DNA of 64,000 nucleotides, taken from the NCBI RefSeq assembly GCF_963678635.1, contig NC_087062.1, positions 91,489,845-91,553,844 on the forward strand, written 5' to 3'. The stretch is from Symsagittifera roscoffensis. Lineage: Eukaryota; Xenacoelomorpha; Acoela; Convolutidae. Under the pieces are notes generated by a model. That model was not told the DNA's origin. It did no database searches and saw only the letters and a list, made by a program, of their open reading frames with translations. A program made the position numbers and the translations under genes. Shown here one piece after another: positions 9,501 to 18,910 of this stretch. The first letter of the stretch is position 1. Each line of letters starts with the position of its first letter.

Positions 9501-12500
9501 AAGGAGTGGATTGCGATCTCTGACACATCGGAATTGGAAGTTGTTTCAGACGTGTTGTCCCAGGACTGGGGTCTCGAGTCACCACTTGAGTCGACTGATT
9601 CCTCAACATCATATTCCAAGTTGTCTGAGATGTTTCTTGACTCCCCGGACAAAACTCTGTCCATCGGTCGCTTTGAACCCGACTCCCCGGACAAAATTCT
9701 GCCCCTAGGTGGTCTGGTCAACCTCTCCCCGGACAAGTCGTCCTGCACGGGCTCAAAGGTGTCTGACTCATCAGAGGAGACGTCCTTGACTGGCTCGAAG
9801 GTGTCAGACTCCCCGGACATTGTCTCGTCCATGGACGAACAATCTGGGCTTGGCTCATATTCCTCTTTTGCATCCGTGAAGTGCACTCTCCTCGTGAAGC
9901 TAGATTTCGACCTGATCCTGACTTCCTCAGTAGCTTGGTTTTGATTCGATGTTCCATATTCAGTGAACGAAGTTCTCAACAATACTTCTTTCGGCATCGA
10001 GGTCACCAGCTGGTTGACGATCGACCTGCAATCCCGTTCAACGCCTCGGCTGCGAATGGACACTGGCCTCTTCTCTGTTCTCTCGGTGACAGTCAACCTC
10101 TGCATGGTCTCCATCCATTCACGATCATGCCTATTCACTTCCCTATCCAACAAGTCACGGAGTTTTCCCATGACGTCCGGCGCCACGTTCACCGTCTTAT
10201 TCAATAAAGCGATGCTGTTTATACCCAGCCTGGTCAGTTCTTGCTGTACCAAGTTGGATCGGACTAGCAGGTCCAACGGAACGGGTTCGCTTCTGGCTAA
10301 AAGCTTTATCTCCGCGGCCGTCTCCACTGGAAGGTCAGGGTGTCCAGGTATAGGATGTCCTGATTTGTCTAACCACCTAGTAAGTGGCAGCTTATCGTAG
10401 GTTTCTTTGTCCAGAAAGGAAAACCCGTCTTTGATCTCTGATTGGTTAGCCTGCTTCTCCTCGAGGCGCTCATAAAATTCTGTCTTTTTACTGAGGCTAT
10501 CTGCGTTCTGGTGCTTGTCACGGGTACGGTGCTCTATGATCATGTGGTATCCATCCAAGCGCACGATCCAACGACCAATGTAGCTTTGATCCATCGAATA
10601 GGTTTTCAGCCAGGCAAGGGCACGATTGTCCACACGTAACTTGAATGGAGCACTCCCCAGGTAGGCCCTGTATTTTTCCACGAACGTGATCACAGCAAAC
10701 ATCTCCGCTTTTGGTGCGCCGTACTTCATCTCAGTGTCACTCAGGACTTTACTTCCATAAGCTATCGGACGAAGAACCGTTCTCCCGTTCCACTCCTGCT
10801 CTTGGTGAAGTATGCCTGATATCGCAACCACTGATGCATCCGTGTCCAGCACGAACATTCCCTTCTCCGTTGGCATGCCGAGGACCGGTGCCTCGCAAAG
10901 TTCACGTTTGATGTTTTCAAATGAGACTTGTGCCTCATCAGTCCAGGTGAACTTTTTGCCCTTGTTTCTCATCAATCTCTGCATGGGGTATATTTTGTCA
11001 GCATACCCCTTGATGAACTCACGATAATAATTGGCGAATCCCAGAAAACTCATCAACTGTGTATCTGTTTTAGGTGCCTTCCAGGTCAACACCGCTTCAA
11101 CTGCTTCGGGATCTGGTCTCACTCCATGTTTGTCAACCAGGCGGCCCAAATACTTTATGGAATCCCTGAGGATTTCACACTTAGAGGGTTTGCATTTCAG
11201 ACCCGCCTGCTTCATGCAAGAAAACACCTCCTCCAACCTCTCTATGTGGTCTTCTAGGGTTGGTGTTGCAATCACAACATCATCGACATAACACATGATG
11301 AGATTCCCGTATTTCTTAGTGACGCTCGTGAGTGCCTGGGCCATCAGTCGCTGGAATGTGGCCGTCGCGTTGCACAATCCGAATGGCATCCTCTTCCACT
11401 GGAAGAGTCCCAGCTCACACGCGAAACCTGTTTTCTCTCGATCTTGCTTTCTGAGTGGCACTTGCCAGAATGCGGAGCCCAAATCCAACGTCGTGAAGAA
11501 CTTAGCGTCTCCCAGCTTGGATAGGCTCTCATCGATGCGGGGAATCGGGTATGCGTCCTTTATAGTCACTGCGTTCAGATAACGGAAATCACAACAAAAT
11601 CTGAGTTGTCCCCCTTTCTTTTTCGCCATGACCACGCCACAAGCCCATGGGGACTTCGACGGCTCAATCATGTCGTACTCCATTAACATTTCAATTTCCT
11701 TCCTACACGCTTCTGACTTATTTGGGGTCATTCTTCTCGCCCCTTCCCTATGAGGTACCGAGCCCTCTTCTATCTCAATCTCGTGCTCTACAAAATTGCA
11801 ACAACCTATATCGGCCTTATGCTTTGAAAAAACGTCTGCGTTCCGATCTAGCACCGCCCTAAGCGAATCTAGTTCCTTGTCAGATATTTTACCCTTCAGA
11901 TGTTCTATCTCAGGTAGGACAGGCCTATTCGCTGCTAACTCTGCTTCCGTCGGCCTCTCAGGAAAGTTGGAACAACTAGACAGCCCATCATCTGTTTCCG
12001 ACTTCATTGAAAACAATTTCCTAGAAGATTTCAATTCAATTACTCTTTTCATTATACATTCTTGGTTCGCATGTAATGGACATTTAGTTACGTCAAACTT
12101 CTTCAAGTTCTCCACACTCAGAAAGTCTGTGTTCAGAGGCAAAGCGTAGCCAAGTTTCTTTCCCCTCTGTATTGTCACTGTTGTTGCTTCTGTGTTCAAT
12201 AACACACTCACACACAGTCCGCTCTGAGTGAGTGAGAAGCTTCTTCCTAAAATAGCCGAGCTTTTACTGTTTGGATTTGGTACCAGACACACCTGTCTGT
12301 CATTGCTGAGTTCATTCAAGTTCCTCATCCTAAACGTCGCTACTACGGCTTGGTTCGGTTTTAATCTAACTTTTCGATCCAGAAAAATCGGCACCTTGGC
12401 CTGATTAATTAAGATCTTATTAAGGGGTCTTTTCTCATACTTTCTTTCAGGATCCTTGATCCTAATCAATCCGTCATTGAGATCAATCGTGACGTCAAAG

Positions 12501-14389
12501 TTGCGAACGAAATCCCTTCCTAGGATGAACTGGTCGGACTCATCCAAATTCTCTACTACTAGGAAGCTCATCCAAAGATGTCTTCCTCCAAGCTGCAGTG
12601 AGATGATCGGGGTTCGTCCGGCGACATAGATCGCTCCCTGATTGGCAGCTGCCAACCTGATGTTTGTCGGTATGAGATCCGATCTTTCGAAACCCATGTC
12701 GGTCCAAGTTTTGATTGGCATGACACTAACCACTGCTCCCGTGTCTAGCAGCCCCTTTACTGAAAGTTGTCTGCCTTGCACGTCCAGAACGTGTGCGGCC
12801 AGATCAGCCTCGCAACCAATATGCACAGCATCTTGTTCGAGCATCGCGTTGTGTCCGATTCGTCTGACCTTCAGCTCCTCTTGACCAATGTATATCCGGC
12901 CAACCTGATCGTTCGCATCAGTTATGTGAGCTTTCGTGTAGATATTGATGCCATCCACATTCATCAGAATCGGGTAAGGGCCATGGGCATCGATATAATG
13001 TCCGTCCACTTTCATCAGCCTCGGACCTCCCGTTGTGAGCAGCGCTCGCACTGCCCTGGAGTCCAGTTTGGGATCCTTCTCCTTCAGGTAGTCGGCATAG
13101 ATGTCCAGGTGGACCAGTGTAATCTCGGATGGCTCGCTCAGGTTCTTGACCACCTGGTGCCCTGCGACTGAGATGATAGACATTATTTTGGTCCCTGCCT
13201 TCGTCATGCCGAAAGTCTTGCCAGATATAACGTTCAGTTTTAGTCCCTGTTTCTTGGGCTCTTTTTCATCTTCTGCTCTTGTCGTCTTACTCAGGACATT
13301 AAGACTTTCCCGAAGATCTGTGCTCTCCAGCTCCGACCTTACCCATTGCTCCACTTCTTTCGTGGCTAGGTCTTGTTTGACATTCTGCAGAGCTGTCCTT
13401 GCCGCCAAGCCGTAATCCACCTTGAGTGGGCTAGACGACTCTGTTTCGAGGTTCGAGGCTACCCCCTCGTCAGGCCATGTCTTAACCTTTTTAGTCGTGA
13501 AAGTGCTCGGTGTCGTCTCCTTTCTCCGAGATTCAGCCTCGTTCATCAAACGTGCTCGACTGGCCTTGACACCCGAAAGCGCCTCTTCGTGGCGGGGATG
13601 TTTCGCGTCCGCTACTGCGTCCCAAAATTGAGTACAATCCGACTTGAAGTGTCCCTCCAAATTACAGAAGAAACACCTCGGACCATATTTCATGATGAGC
13701 CCTCTCACGTACTCTTCATGATCCTCGTCGGTCGCGTCAGCGTCCTCGAGAAAGTAGCCTATGGCCTTCATGTTCTGTTTGTATGCAGAACACGCAGAAA
13801 CGTGATGGTCCATCGAACCACAATTCGCACACGACCTCCTCTTGTCCATGTCATCGCGAGGTTTGTACCAACTGGAATTCGCACCAGTGTTTGTCCCGCT
13901 ATAGTTGCCATAATTGCTGTAACGGTTTTGCGCCCTCGGTTTTATCAGTAAATACTCGCGTGACTTCATACGCAAGTCGTCGGGCGTGGGTACCTGGTCA
14001 AGCGACAGGGTGAAGTGAGTGGCCAACATCGTCTTCAACTCCTCACTCCTTACACCATCCATGAACTTCGAAGCGATCGCCAAGTTTCGTTCGTATATTC
14101 TCTCATCCGGGTTGCTCCTCCTCCTGAGCAATTCAAGGTCGTCCAAGAATTTATCTATTGATTCTTCATCTCTCTGACGCCTCTTCTCGAACTTCACCAT
14201 GGCCTGGTGCCCTTGTACTCCAGAGCCAAAACGATTCAGCAGGATGTCGAATATCTTGCGAGCGCTGTCTCTCTCATTGGCTCTTTTCGCCATTACACAA
14301 TTTAATGCAGTACCCTCTAGGTTGCTCGTCAGCGCGCTGCACTCTTGTTTCTTGGAGAGATTCTCTTCCTCAAAGTGTAACTTCATCAC
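6569..14389 (-). CDS. Ty3/gypsy-type Gag-Pol polyprotein with C-terminal macro-like domain (ORF2)
   Basis: 2,606 codons in this span; the frame is open from 14425, with its first ATG at 14385-14387. Domains in order: capsid-like Gag (1-150), two CCHC knuckles (187-200, 239-252), aspartic protease (LLDTGA near 547-552, ILGRD at 622-626), RT (about 890-1090; YVDD at 1034-1037), RNase H (DTDAS at 1182-1186, Glu1229, Asp1254, Asp1297), an acidic spacer with SGES repeats (1522-1585), integrase (His1825, His1830, Cys1860, Cys1863; Asp1891, Asp1950, Glu1986 with DD35E spacing; GPF near 2127), an acidic tail, and a macro-domain-like segment (about 2458-2600). The PR-RT-RH-IN order is that of Ty3/gypsy. 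All motifs are intact, so this is a young copy. The polyprotein should form particles, copy its RNA and insert the cDNA. The capsid starts in the overlap with ORF1, so Gag is split between frames. Confidence 0.93.
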   Translation of the reverse strand: MMKLHFEEENLSKKQECSALTSNLEGTALNCVMAKRANERDSARKIFDILLNRFGSGVQGHQAMVKFEKRRQRDEESIDKFLDDLELLRRRSNPDERIYERNLAIASKFMDGVRSEELKTMLATHFTLSLDQVPTPDDLRMKSREYLLIKPRAQNRYSNYGNYSGTNTGANSSWYKPRDDMDKRRSCANCGSMDHHVSACSAYKQNMKAIGYFLEDADATDEDHEEYVRGLIMKYGPRCFFCNLEGHFKSDCTQFWDAVADAKHPRHEEALSGVKASRARLMNEAESRRKETTPSTFTTKKVKTWPDEGVASNLETESSSPLKVDYGLAARTALQNVKQDLATKEVEQWVRSELESTDLRESLNVLSKTTRAEDEKEPKKQGLKLNVISGKTFGMTKAGTKIMSIISVAGHQVVKNLSEPSEITLVHLDIYADYLKEKDPKLDSRAVRALLTTGGPRLMKVDGHYIDAHGPYPILMNVDGINIYTKAHITDANDQVGRIYIGQEELKVRRIGHNAMLEQDAVHIGCEADLAAHVLDVQGRQLSVKGLLDTGAVVSVMPIKTWTDMGFERSDLIPTNIRLAAANQGAIYVAGRTPIISLQLGGRHLWMSFLVVENLDESDQFILGRDFVRNFDVTIDLNDGLIRIKDPERKYEKRPLNKILINQAKVPIFLDRKVRLKPNQAVVATFRMRNLNELSNDRQVCLVPNPNSKSSAILGRSFSLTQSGLCVSVLLNTEATTVTIQRGKKLGYALPLNTDFLSVENLKKFDVTKCPLHANQECIMKRVIELKSSRKLFSMKSETDDGLSSCSNFPERPTEAELAANRPVLPEIEHLKGKISDKELDSLRAVLDRNADVFSKHKADIGCCNFVEHEIEIEEGSVPHREGARRMTPNKSEACRKEIEMLMEYDMIEPSKSPWACGVVMAKKKGGQLRFCCDFRYLNAVTIKDAYPIPRIDESLSKLGDAKFFTTLDLGSAFWQVPLRKQDREKTGFACELGLFQWKRMPFGLCNATATFQRLMAQALTSVTKKYGNLIMCYVDDVVIATPTLEDHIERLEEVFSCMKQAGLKCKPSKCEILRDSIKYLGRLVDKHGVRPDPEAVEAVLTWKAPKTDTQLMSFLGFANYYREFIKGYADKIYPMQRLMRNKGKKFTWTDEAQVSFENIKRELCEAPVLGMPTEKGMFVLDTDASVVAISGILHQEQEWNGRTVLRPIAYGSKVLSDTEMKYGAPKAEMFAVITFVEKYRAYLGSAPFKLRVDNRALAWLKTYSMDQSYIGRWIVRLDGYHMIIEHRTRDKHQNADSLSKKTEFYERLEEKQANQSEIKDGFSFLDKETYDKLPLTRWLDKSGHPIPGHPDLPVETAAEIKLLARSEPVPLDLLVRSNLVQQELTRLGINSIALLNKTVNVAPDVMGKLRDLLDREVNRHDREWMETMQRLTVTERTEKRPVSIRSRGVERDCRSIVNQLVTSMPKEVLLRTSFTEYGTSNQNQATEEVRIRSKSSFTRRVHFTDAKEEYEPSPDCSSMDETMSGESDTFEPVKDVSSDESDTFEPVQDDLSGERLTRPPRGRILSGESGSKRPMDRVLSGESRNISDNLEYDVEESVDSSGDSRPQSWDNTSETTSNSDVSEIAIHSLLVDWKQRGLDRETHQDPDRDRYTSDEEGTVVDNAADELELIAVSKRPTRLLPHGTVVRTNLEPSVQEATPLKKIWCVKLMDDAHAPEIMSGQMNVVKTYLKARYRLSDLLRAQRNDRMTSSLKRWIENGAPDKGDLEEDSYKILKQFYLKRKDLLYLNKDGIVACKRKEEDKVLYKYNSIVLPQLYQTELLFRSHDQMGHQGVDKVYNRIQKRFEWPGLKKACEKWIAACLSCQQAKDPRKLRFPLQSIESSGFNEVVQIDHQKICMTATGYNQVLVMIDHFTKYAEAAPCMTASAEETCDHLINVWIARHGCPITFQSDNGKAFVGDLTKELMKRSQVAQAHSTTYHPQTNGLVERQNRTLVSMLRVYCSRYMDDWDKHLPQVMGAYNSTEHSTTGISPHMMLTGHEKALPLTFFYPEYEGKRTAPQTYVRDVIRRQQDLNDLCRRNTQQAQIRQKRRFDKRTADAKAYSVGDYVWVFQEVVPPKGTKKLLKKWRGPFQITEVHQGGRFYRLSTGRAAHYENIKPHNASSEDWCIPADMQEGDYLIVDPACEVNERGTRDKNDGNEMVDNCDLPLDLELTERVEVDDETLPYAEEDWDCPEQTEIDKGIQPDFPLTMETRQSKRGKKQKKYNPYGEDFVVDRIVVSDVIDSLVGLDEVAMLEEIDLVNDMDRDWIDDRSEPEVEFEPEAEQTHEQELTNLRVLEWLHDLPTDPKETILTIQDVDRDGVKYISHDNTESNWVAPDGPLRVPQSNLGLLDFGRSTGTSMDIFVRGVGVGLTHTENLIIKKLKSARETGELETEGENAKKPPFGRIFESYFDLPNHYSNNIVITDSDFILTERTCAIAITADVSFKTALAADFKREYKNIEFLWKQRPGVGGMIALPPVASQIPGKYLCFLVTKATDRQHVNPESLVLALTRLRDFLVERGVTSLSLPVYDPNRGKLHPRELYALVHVIFSETDIEVYLHKKYYLSIC
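6590..7018 (-). other. Macro-domain-like module at the C-terminus of Gag-Pol
   Basis: Residues about 2458-2600 of ORF2 follow the macro-domain pattern of the TARG1/OARD1 type: an ITDSDF strand, a small-residue helix (ALAADFKREY), a Q-x5-GG turn, LPP, a strand with LVTK (Lys2532), a helix (LVLALTRLRDFLVERG), a strand with SLSLP (ending Pro2566), and a final helix and strand (HVIFSETDIEVYLH). Macro domains bind or hydrolyse ADP-ribose. The Lys matches the nucleophile described for TARG1, but the glycine loop after the SLSLP strand is replaced by YDPNRG and the catalytic Asp appears to be Gly2573. It may therefore bind without cleaving. The assignment is by eye. Confidence 0.6.
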
Positions 14390-14391
14390 CT

Positions 14392-14425
14392 CTATCCAAG
14401 TATCAATGCAGCCGTCTGACTCGGC
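14392..14425 (-). other. ORF1/ORF2 overlap, -1 frame change inside Gag
   Basis: ORF1 ends at TAG (14392-14394). ORF2 lies in the -1 frame and is open from after a TAA at 14426-14428, so any frame change must occur within these 34 bases. Capsid-like residues (DTWIE) are already encoded in the ORF2 frame upstream of its first ATG (14385-14387). I checked every ORF1-frame heptamer in the overlap and none fits X-XXY-YYZ. Alternatives are stop-restart (the TAG is 5 bases before the ATG), an unusual slip site, or an indel in this copy. Confidence 0.6.
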
Positions 14426-16110
14426 TTATATGACTTCGGCTTTTTCAGTGTTCTTCTTGACCTCTCTCCTCTCTCGGTTGACTTCGAGAGCTTGGTGATG
14501 AATGTTTCAAGAGATCTGTTCAGAGGCTCAAACATCGAGGCATACATCGTTGTGTCTTGTGAGACTGTAGTCAGATCTGGTACTGAACTGACTTGTGGCA
14601 CGGTTGGCAATCTTGTCTCCGGGGTGGCATCTGCCTCCGGTGGGACTGGATTTGTCCAGCCAGGCCTCTGCGGGGCTGCCCTTGGCCGCTCCTTGTTTCT
14701 ATGTTCGTAGTTCGTTCTCGAGCCTTGCTGGGCTCTGGCACTGTTGCCCGTACCATCTCCAACATTCGCATGGCGTGAGCGCTCCCTTGAGTTGGAATGC
14801 TCCTGCCAATTATTCCCATTCAGGATCGCGTCAAGCTTCCGCATCATCAAGTCAGATTTGGCGTCCAACCTCCTTTCCAGGCCAGTCATCGTTTGGGCGT
14901 AGGTATTATCATGATCATTCAACAATCGCTCGATCTCTCTTGTCATCCTAGCCTCTCTTTCCTCTGACTCTTTGTTTGCCTGAGCCAGGCTCTCGGCCAG
15001 GCATTGATCGGTGTCACGAATCAATTGAGCCTGATCAAACCTCGCCTGCGACTTCACGTGCGTTAGCTCATCTTTCAAATTCTCTCGACCATGGTGAGCT
15101 CTCTCGTCAACTTGATCTATCCGCTTAGTCATGTCTCGCCTCAATTCATCCAGGCCATTCATCACACCAGCGAACATATCACTTATGTCACCAGCTGCCC
15201 CCAGTGGCGGGGTTAGCCCCAGAGAAGACGAGGTCAACTGTGGCTGTAGCCTAGTACTTGATGACGCACCGCCCTTTTGCTTGTGCATTGACGTCATCAG
15301 TCTGTCAAACGTTGATGATGCTCCCATCGTTATCCCATCTGACATAGGCCTGGTCGGCGAGGCAGAAGATGCCTCCCTGCTCATGTCGTTCCTTGGGCAC
15401 GGTGTGAAGTTCACATCCGGATGGGTTATCTCCGGGTAGTCATCACTGGAAGTCAAACCTACAGTTGGTAGTGACGCCATGCGTTCGTCGTACAAGGACT
15501 TCCAACTCTTCTTGGCCTTCGAGAACGTCTGCTCTTCACCCGGACTCATACTCGACATCATCGCGTTGTTACTCTGTTTGGCCAAGGATGAGTGTGCACT
15601 TGTCAGATGTGAAGGTTCCTTTCTCCATTTATAGCTCTTAGTCTCTGATTTGGACATTCCCCTGTACAACACTTCCTCCCGAGGTTCGACCTCGGAACGC
15701 TCCGAGGTCTCCTCTGTCCTCTCGACTTCCTCTCGTTCGAGGACCCCGTCTGGCTCAAAGTCGGGTCGAATGAGCGTTCGCTCCCCTTCGTCAAAGGGAT
15801 CCACCGGCGTTTCGCTCGCAGGCTCGGCCTCGGCGCTCCGCCCTTGATTGCCATCAAGGTTTTTCTCGCTCCTTAGTCTCATTTCGATCACTGAAAGATC
15901 AGGTTGACCTTTAGTCGATTCGTCTTCAGCAAACGCGTCGGAAGCGCTGCTAAACGAGGTTTGGCTACGCCTAGTTCTAAATTTCCGCGTGCTTCCCTTG
16001 CTTAGCCTGGGAATTTTAGTAGTCGATCCTAACGAGTCCCTGCGCTGCATAGTTTTGTACAAAATGAAATCATTCGTAATTTGATGGCAATGCAAACGTA
16101 CCACAAACAA
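14392..16110 (-). CDS. Retroelement ORF1: N-terminal Gag-like protein with coiled coil
   Basis: 572 codons as an open frame. The likely start is ATG at 16048-16050 (residue 21), giving about 552 aa. The N-terminus is basic and Ser/Arg-rich. Residues 95-145 are Glu-rich and 240-305 are Ser/Thr/Pro-rich. A long coiled coil spans about 310-430 (heptads through GLDELRRDM and MTREIERLL), and a basic tail (SRRTLKKPKSY) leads straight into the capsid in ORF2. No enzymatic motif. Together with ORF2 it probably forms one Gag-Pol product: the coiled coil would aid assembly and the basic tail nucleic-acid contact. I do not recognise the family outside that context. Confidence 0.75.
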   Translation of the reverse strand: MFVVRLHCHQITNDFILYKTMQRRDSLGSTTKIPRLSKGSTRKFRTRRSQTSFSSASDAFAEDESTKGQPDLSVIEMRLRSEKNLDGNQGRSAEAEPASETPVDPFDEGERTLIRPDFEPDGVLEREEVERTEETSERSEVEPREEVLYRGMSKSETKSYKWRKEPSHLTSAHSSLAKQSNNAMMSSMSPGEEQTFSKAKKSWKSLYDERMASLPTVGLTSSDDYPEITHPDVNFTPCPRNDMSREASSASPTRPMSDGITMGASSTFDRLMTSMHKQKGGASSSTRLQPQLTSSSLGLTPPLGAAGDISDMFAGVMNGLDELRRDMTKRIDQVDERAHHGRENLKDELTHVKSQARFDQAQLIRDTDQCLAESLAQANKESEEREARMTREIERLLNDHDNTYAQTMTGLERRLDAKSDLMMRKLDAILNGNNWQEHSNSRERSRHANVGDGTGNSARAQQGSRTNYEHRNKERPRAAPQRPGWTNPVPPEADATPETRLPTVPQVSSVPDLTTVSQDTTMYASMFEPLNRSLETFITKLSKSTERGERSRRTLKKPKSYKPSQTAALILG

Positions 16111-16486
16111 GATTTAGTTAAATCACTTAACGCTGCCTACTCGATTCCGTCAGTATCAAAATGTCTCTTAGATCTCTCACGACTAAATTAGTGACTCAGC
16201 TAAAGTTACACACAGGGTCTACCCAGTATTGATATAATGCTAACTTAACCCGGTTGTATAGTATAACAGTATCACTAAGTTTCCACAAGATATAATCGAC
16301 ACACAACACACAATCGATAATCAGATAAGAATATCCTTCAGGTGACAGCGACCTTTTGTCAGTATCAATTTATCGCCACACAATTTATCAAGTCACTGCT
16401 TTGTTAAAATTAAACAATCTTCGATAAAAAGCAGTGATGATTCAGAAATAGATAAATAAAACTTAGTCTTAAAGAAAAAGACTTCC

Positions 16487-16816
16487 CCCAATCGGAACGA
16501 TCCGAAAGAACGAAGCCCAGGACACAGTCTTCTCAAGTGGGTGTGTATTTGCCTAATACACCCACCGAGGTCTTCTTTTAGGTGTCCTGCGATTGCCCGA
16601 GCTGTCCTACTAAGTAGCTCAAGGCAACCTCTTGGTCGAAAATTCGTCAAATCTATGAAAAAGCTCTCCCACACTCGGACTGCTCCAAGTGCACGAGAGT
16701 AGGGAACAATTCTTCTTCTCAAGTGGGTGTGTATTTGCTTAATACACCCACCGAGGTCTTCCTTTATTTGTTCCCGGATTGCCCGAACTTTCCTATTAAG
16801 TAGCTCAAGGCAACCA
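16487..16816 (-). repeat. Tandem duplicated structured unit with covarying stem
   Basis: Two copies (about 16487-16635 and 16668-16816). Each has an outer 8-bp stem: CAGGACAC/GTGTCCTG (16518-16525 with 16582-16589) in copy 1 and GGGAACAA/TTGTTCCC (16702-16709 with 16768-16775) in copy 2. Stem bases differ between copies but pairing is perfect in both. Inside is a conserved hairpin GTGGGTGTGTATT/AATACACCCAC. Downstream lies a second stem (TTGCC-GAGCT with AGCTC-GGCAA in copy 1). Compensatory change points to selection for an RNA (or DNA) fold, such as a packaging, dimerisation or translation element. Confidence 0.7.
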
Positions 16817-17023
16817 CTCAACCAAAATCACAATCAAAAAAAAATCTTGTTCGGGTACTTCTAATACACCCAATATAGAATCCAAAGTTGATCACGAATT
16901 TCCGGGTCAGAATGGGTTCTTATGACCCTGATAAGCACGCCTAATATCCTAATATGATCCTAATTAAATGGATATTTTCCGTTTCCCAAATTGCCACAGA
17001 AGGTTTACTCAAGTCTCTTACAA

Positions 17024-17387
17024 GGAGGGTCGCTAGAAGGTTTAAGACACTCTGGAGGGTTACCTCGGAGGGTACCTCAATCACTCAAGTTACTTAGGAG
17101 GGTATCTTAATCACCCAAGCTACTTCGGAGGGTCCCCCTAAATTTACTAAGGAGGGTCAATAAGATGCTTAATACGCTCCGGAGGGTCACTTCGGAGGGT
17201 ACCTCCAAAATTTTCAAATTTTCTGATCTCACTTGGAAGGTTCTCCTACTAGCTTCAAAAAGCGTCGAAATAAGCTAAGGGTTCTAGGGGGAGCTGTTTC
17301 AACTTCTTAGGGTGATCTCGTGGAAATTTTCCACTAAGGAGGGTTGCTAAAGGGCTTAGCTGACTCCGGAGGGTCACTTCGGAGGGT
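17024..17387. repeat. Three copies of a triple GGAGGGT module
   Basis: GGAGGGT begins at 17024, 17054, 17067; at 17151, 17181, 17194; and at 17338, 17368, 17381. Each triplet has the same 30- and 13-base spacing. Two further boxes at 17097 and 17127 belong to a 30-bp direct repeat. The sequence between boxes is conserved too (a CTCCGGAG core before the second box in two copies). It resembles a cluster of protein-binding sites. Confidence 0.75.
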
Positions 17388-18769
17388 TCCCCCAAAATCA
17401 AGAAAAAGGGTTAAATCACCGCAGTAAAGCCTCTGAAAGCGGTCTACCTGACTTAAAACTAGGTTGGCTGACACGGTCAACCTTCCCAGTTAAATAAAAG
17501 GATGTTTTGATAAAATTTTCTGCCGCTCGGAGGGTTGCCCGTTACTTGGACCCTCCGAACCAACAAATTCTAAAAAATTTTTCTTTTCCGAAATAATCAA
17601 CCCAAAAACGGTTGCGATCCGGAAAGGTGGTCAAAAACGTCGACTTTTGGTACCAAAATTATCCCGATCGGATAACTAGTCTTTGAGAAATCGCCAAAAA
17701 CGCGTTCGTCAAAATGGCCTTTTTCACCACCTGTATAGGATTTGAAAGACTTTTTCCGCAATTCCGGTCGAAAGTGCCTAAAAATACTTGAAATGAGCGT
17801 AGTAGCCCCGTACGGCACTGGAATAATGCAAAAAACCGGACCAAAATTGGTTTAGAAACAAAAATTTGGCCAAAAACTATCAAATTTGGACCCTCCGATT
17901 CCTTCCTTTTCCAAACCTTAAGTCGTTAGCTCTATCCACGGAGCTACTCGGAGGGTTACCCAAAAATTTCTCTAGTAACCGAGCACGTTATGCTAGCACG
18001 CTCCTAACGCAAAAAATTTTATTGCTCTAACTCTAAAAACTCAAAAACTCGATCCCCAAAACAGATTGACAAAATACAGAAAATTATCAAATTTTGGTCG
18101 AAAAATTCTCGTTTTTCTAACTTCTACTGAATCTTTGCTCACGCGGTTTCTTTAATAAAGGGGATCGAACTACGTGGCTACTCTCTATATAAAAGCTTTT
18201 TGCCTATCGGAAAAGCTCGGATATCCGAAAATTTGGGGGTCTACAGTTTGGTCGAAAATTGGTAATTTTCGACAAAAAATGGGTGTTTCTTGGGTCTAAA
18301 TAGGAGATAAGTAATATATAGTAAGGACAATAATCTATAAATAGTCGTTAATAAATAGTACTATACCCTCCTTTGCACCAAAATATTCGAATTAAGACCC
18401 TTAACTCGGAAATTTGTAATCGATGGAGGGTACAATCGTGCCCCCCACCACTTAAGTTTTAAGGAAATAGTACCCGAACGATACTAAAATTGCTTCAACG
18501 ATACCCAACAGTCGTTGCGGATGTTGTCCTTGATGTCCCTGTTGAGTGTGGAACACGTTGATCAGCCTGCCACTCTACCCTCCGGTCACCGGCAAAATCA
18601 CCATTAACGTGCTTAAACACTCAAATTACACTCGAGGGAGGGTACCCAACCCTTCACCAAAACACACAATCTCTCTATCAGAAACGATATAAATCAATCT
18701 GAAACAACAACAAATAGGAAGGTCAGATCACATCTCGTCCGGAAATAACATAAAAACTGTCACTTTATG

Positions 18770-18910
18770 TTTTTTACTGTTTTTGGTCTTTTTTGGATTT
18801 TTTACTGTTTTTTGTACTTTTTTTGTTTTTAAATAATTATTTTTGGCTTTTTCTTGGTTATACACTATTTTTGTTTGGTTTTACGCTTTCTCTTTAATTG
18901 TTTTTGGTCC
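18770..18910. repeat. T-rich (A-rich on the - strand) tract
   Basis: Runs of T broken by GG or C (TTTTTGG, TTTTTACTG) over about 140 bp, low complexity. No gene is visible; it lies inside the presumed retroelement leader. Confidence 0.6.

Noticed and set aside
18160-18200. TATA-like sequence (CTATATAAAAGC on +, TTTTATATAGAG on -) as the element promoter
   Set aside because: AT-rich background and no initiator or LTR frame to anchor it.
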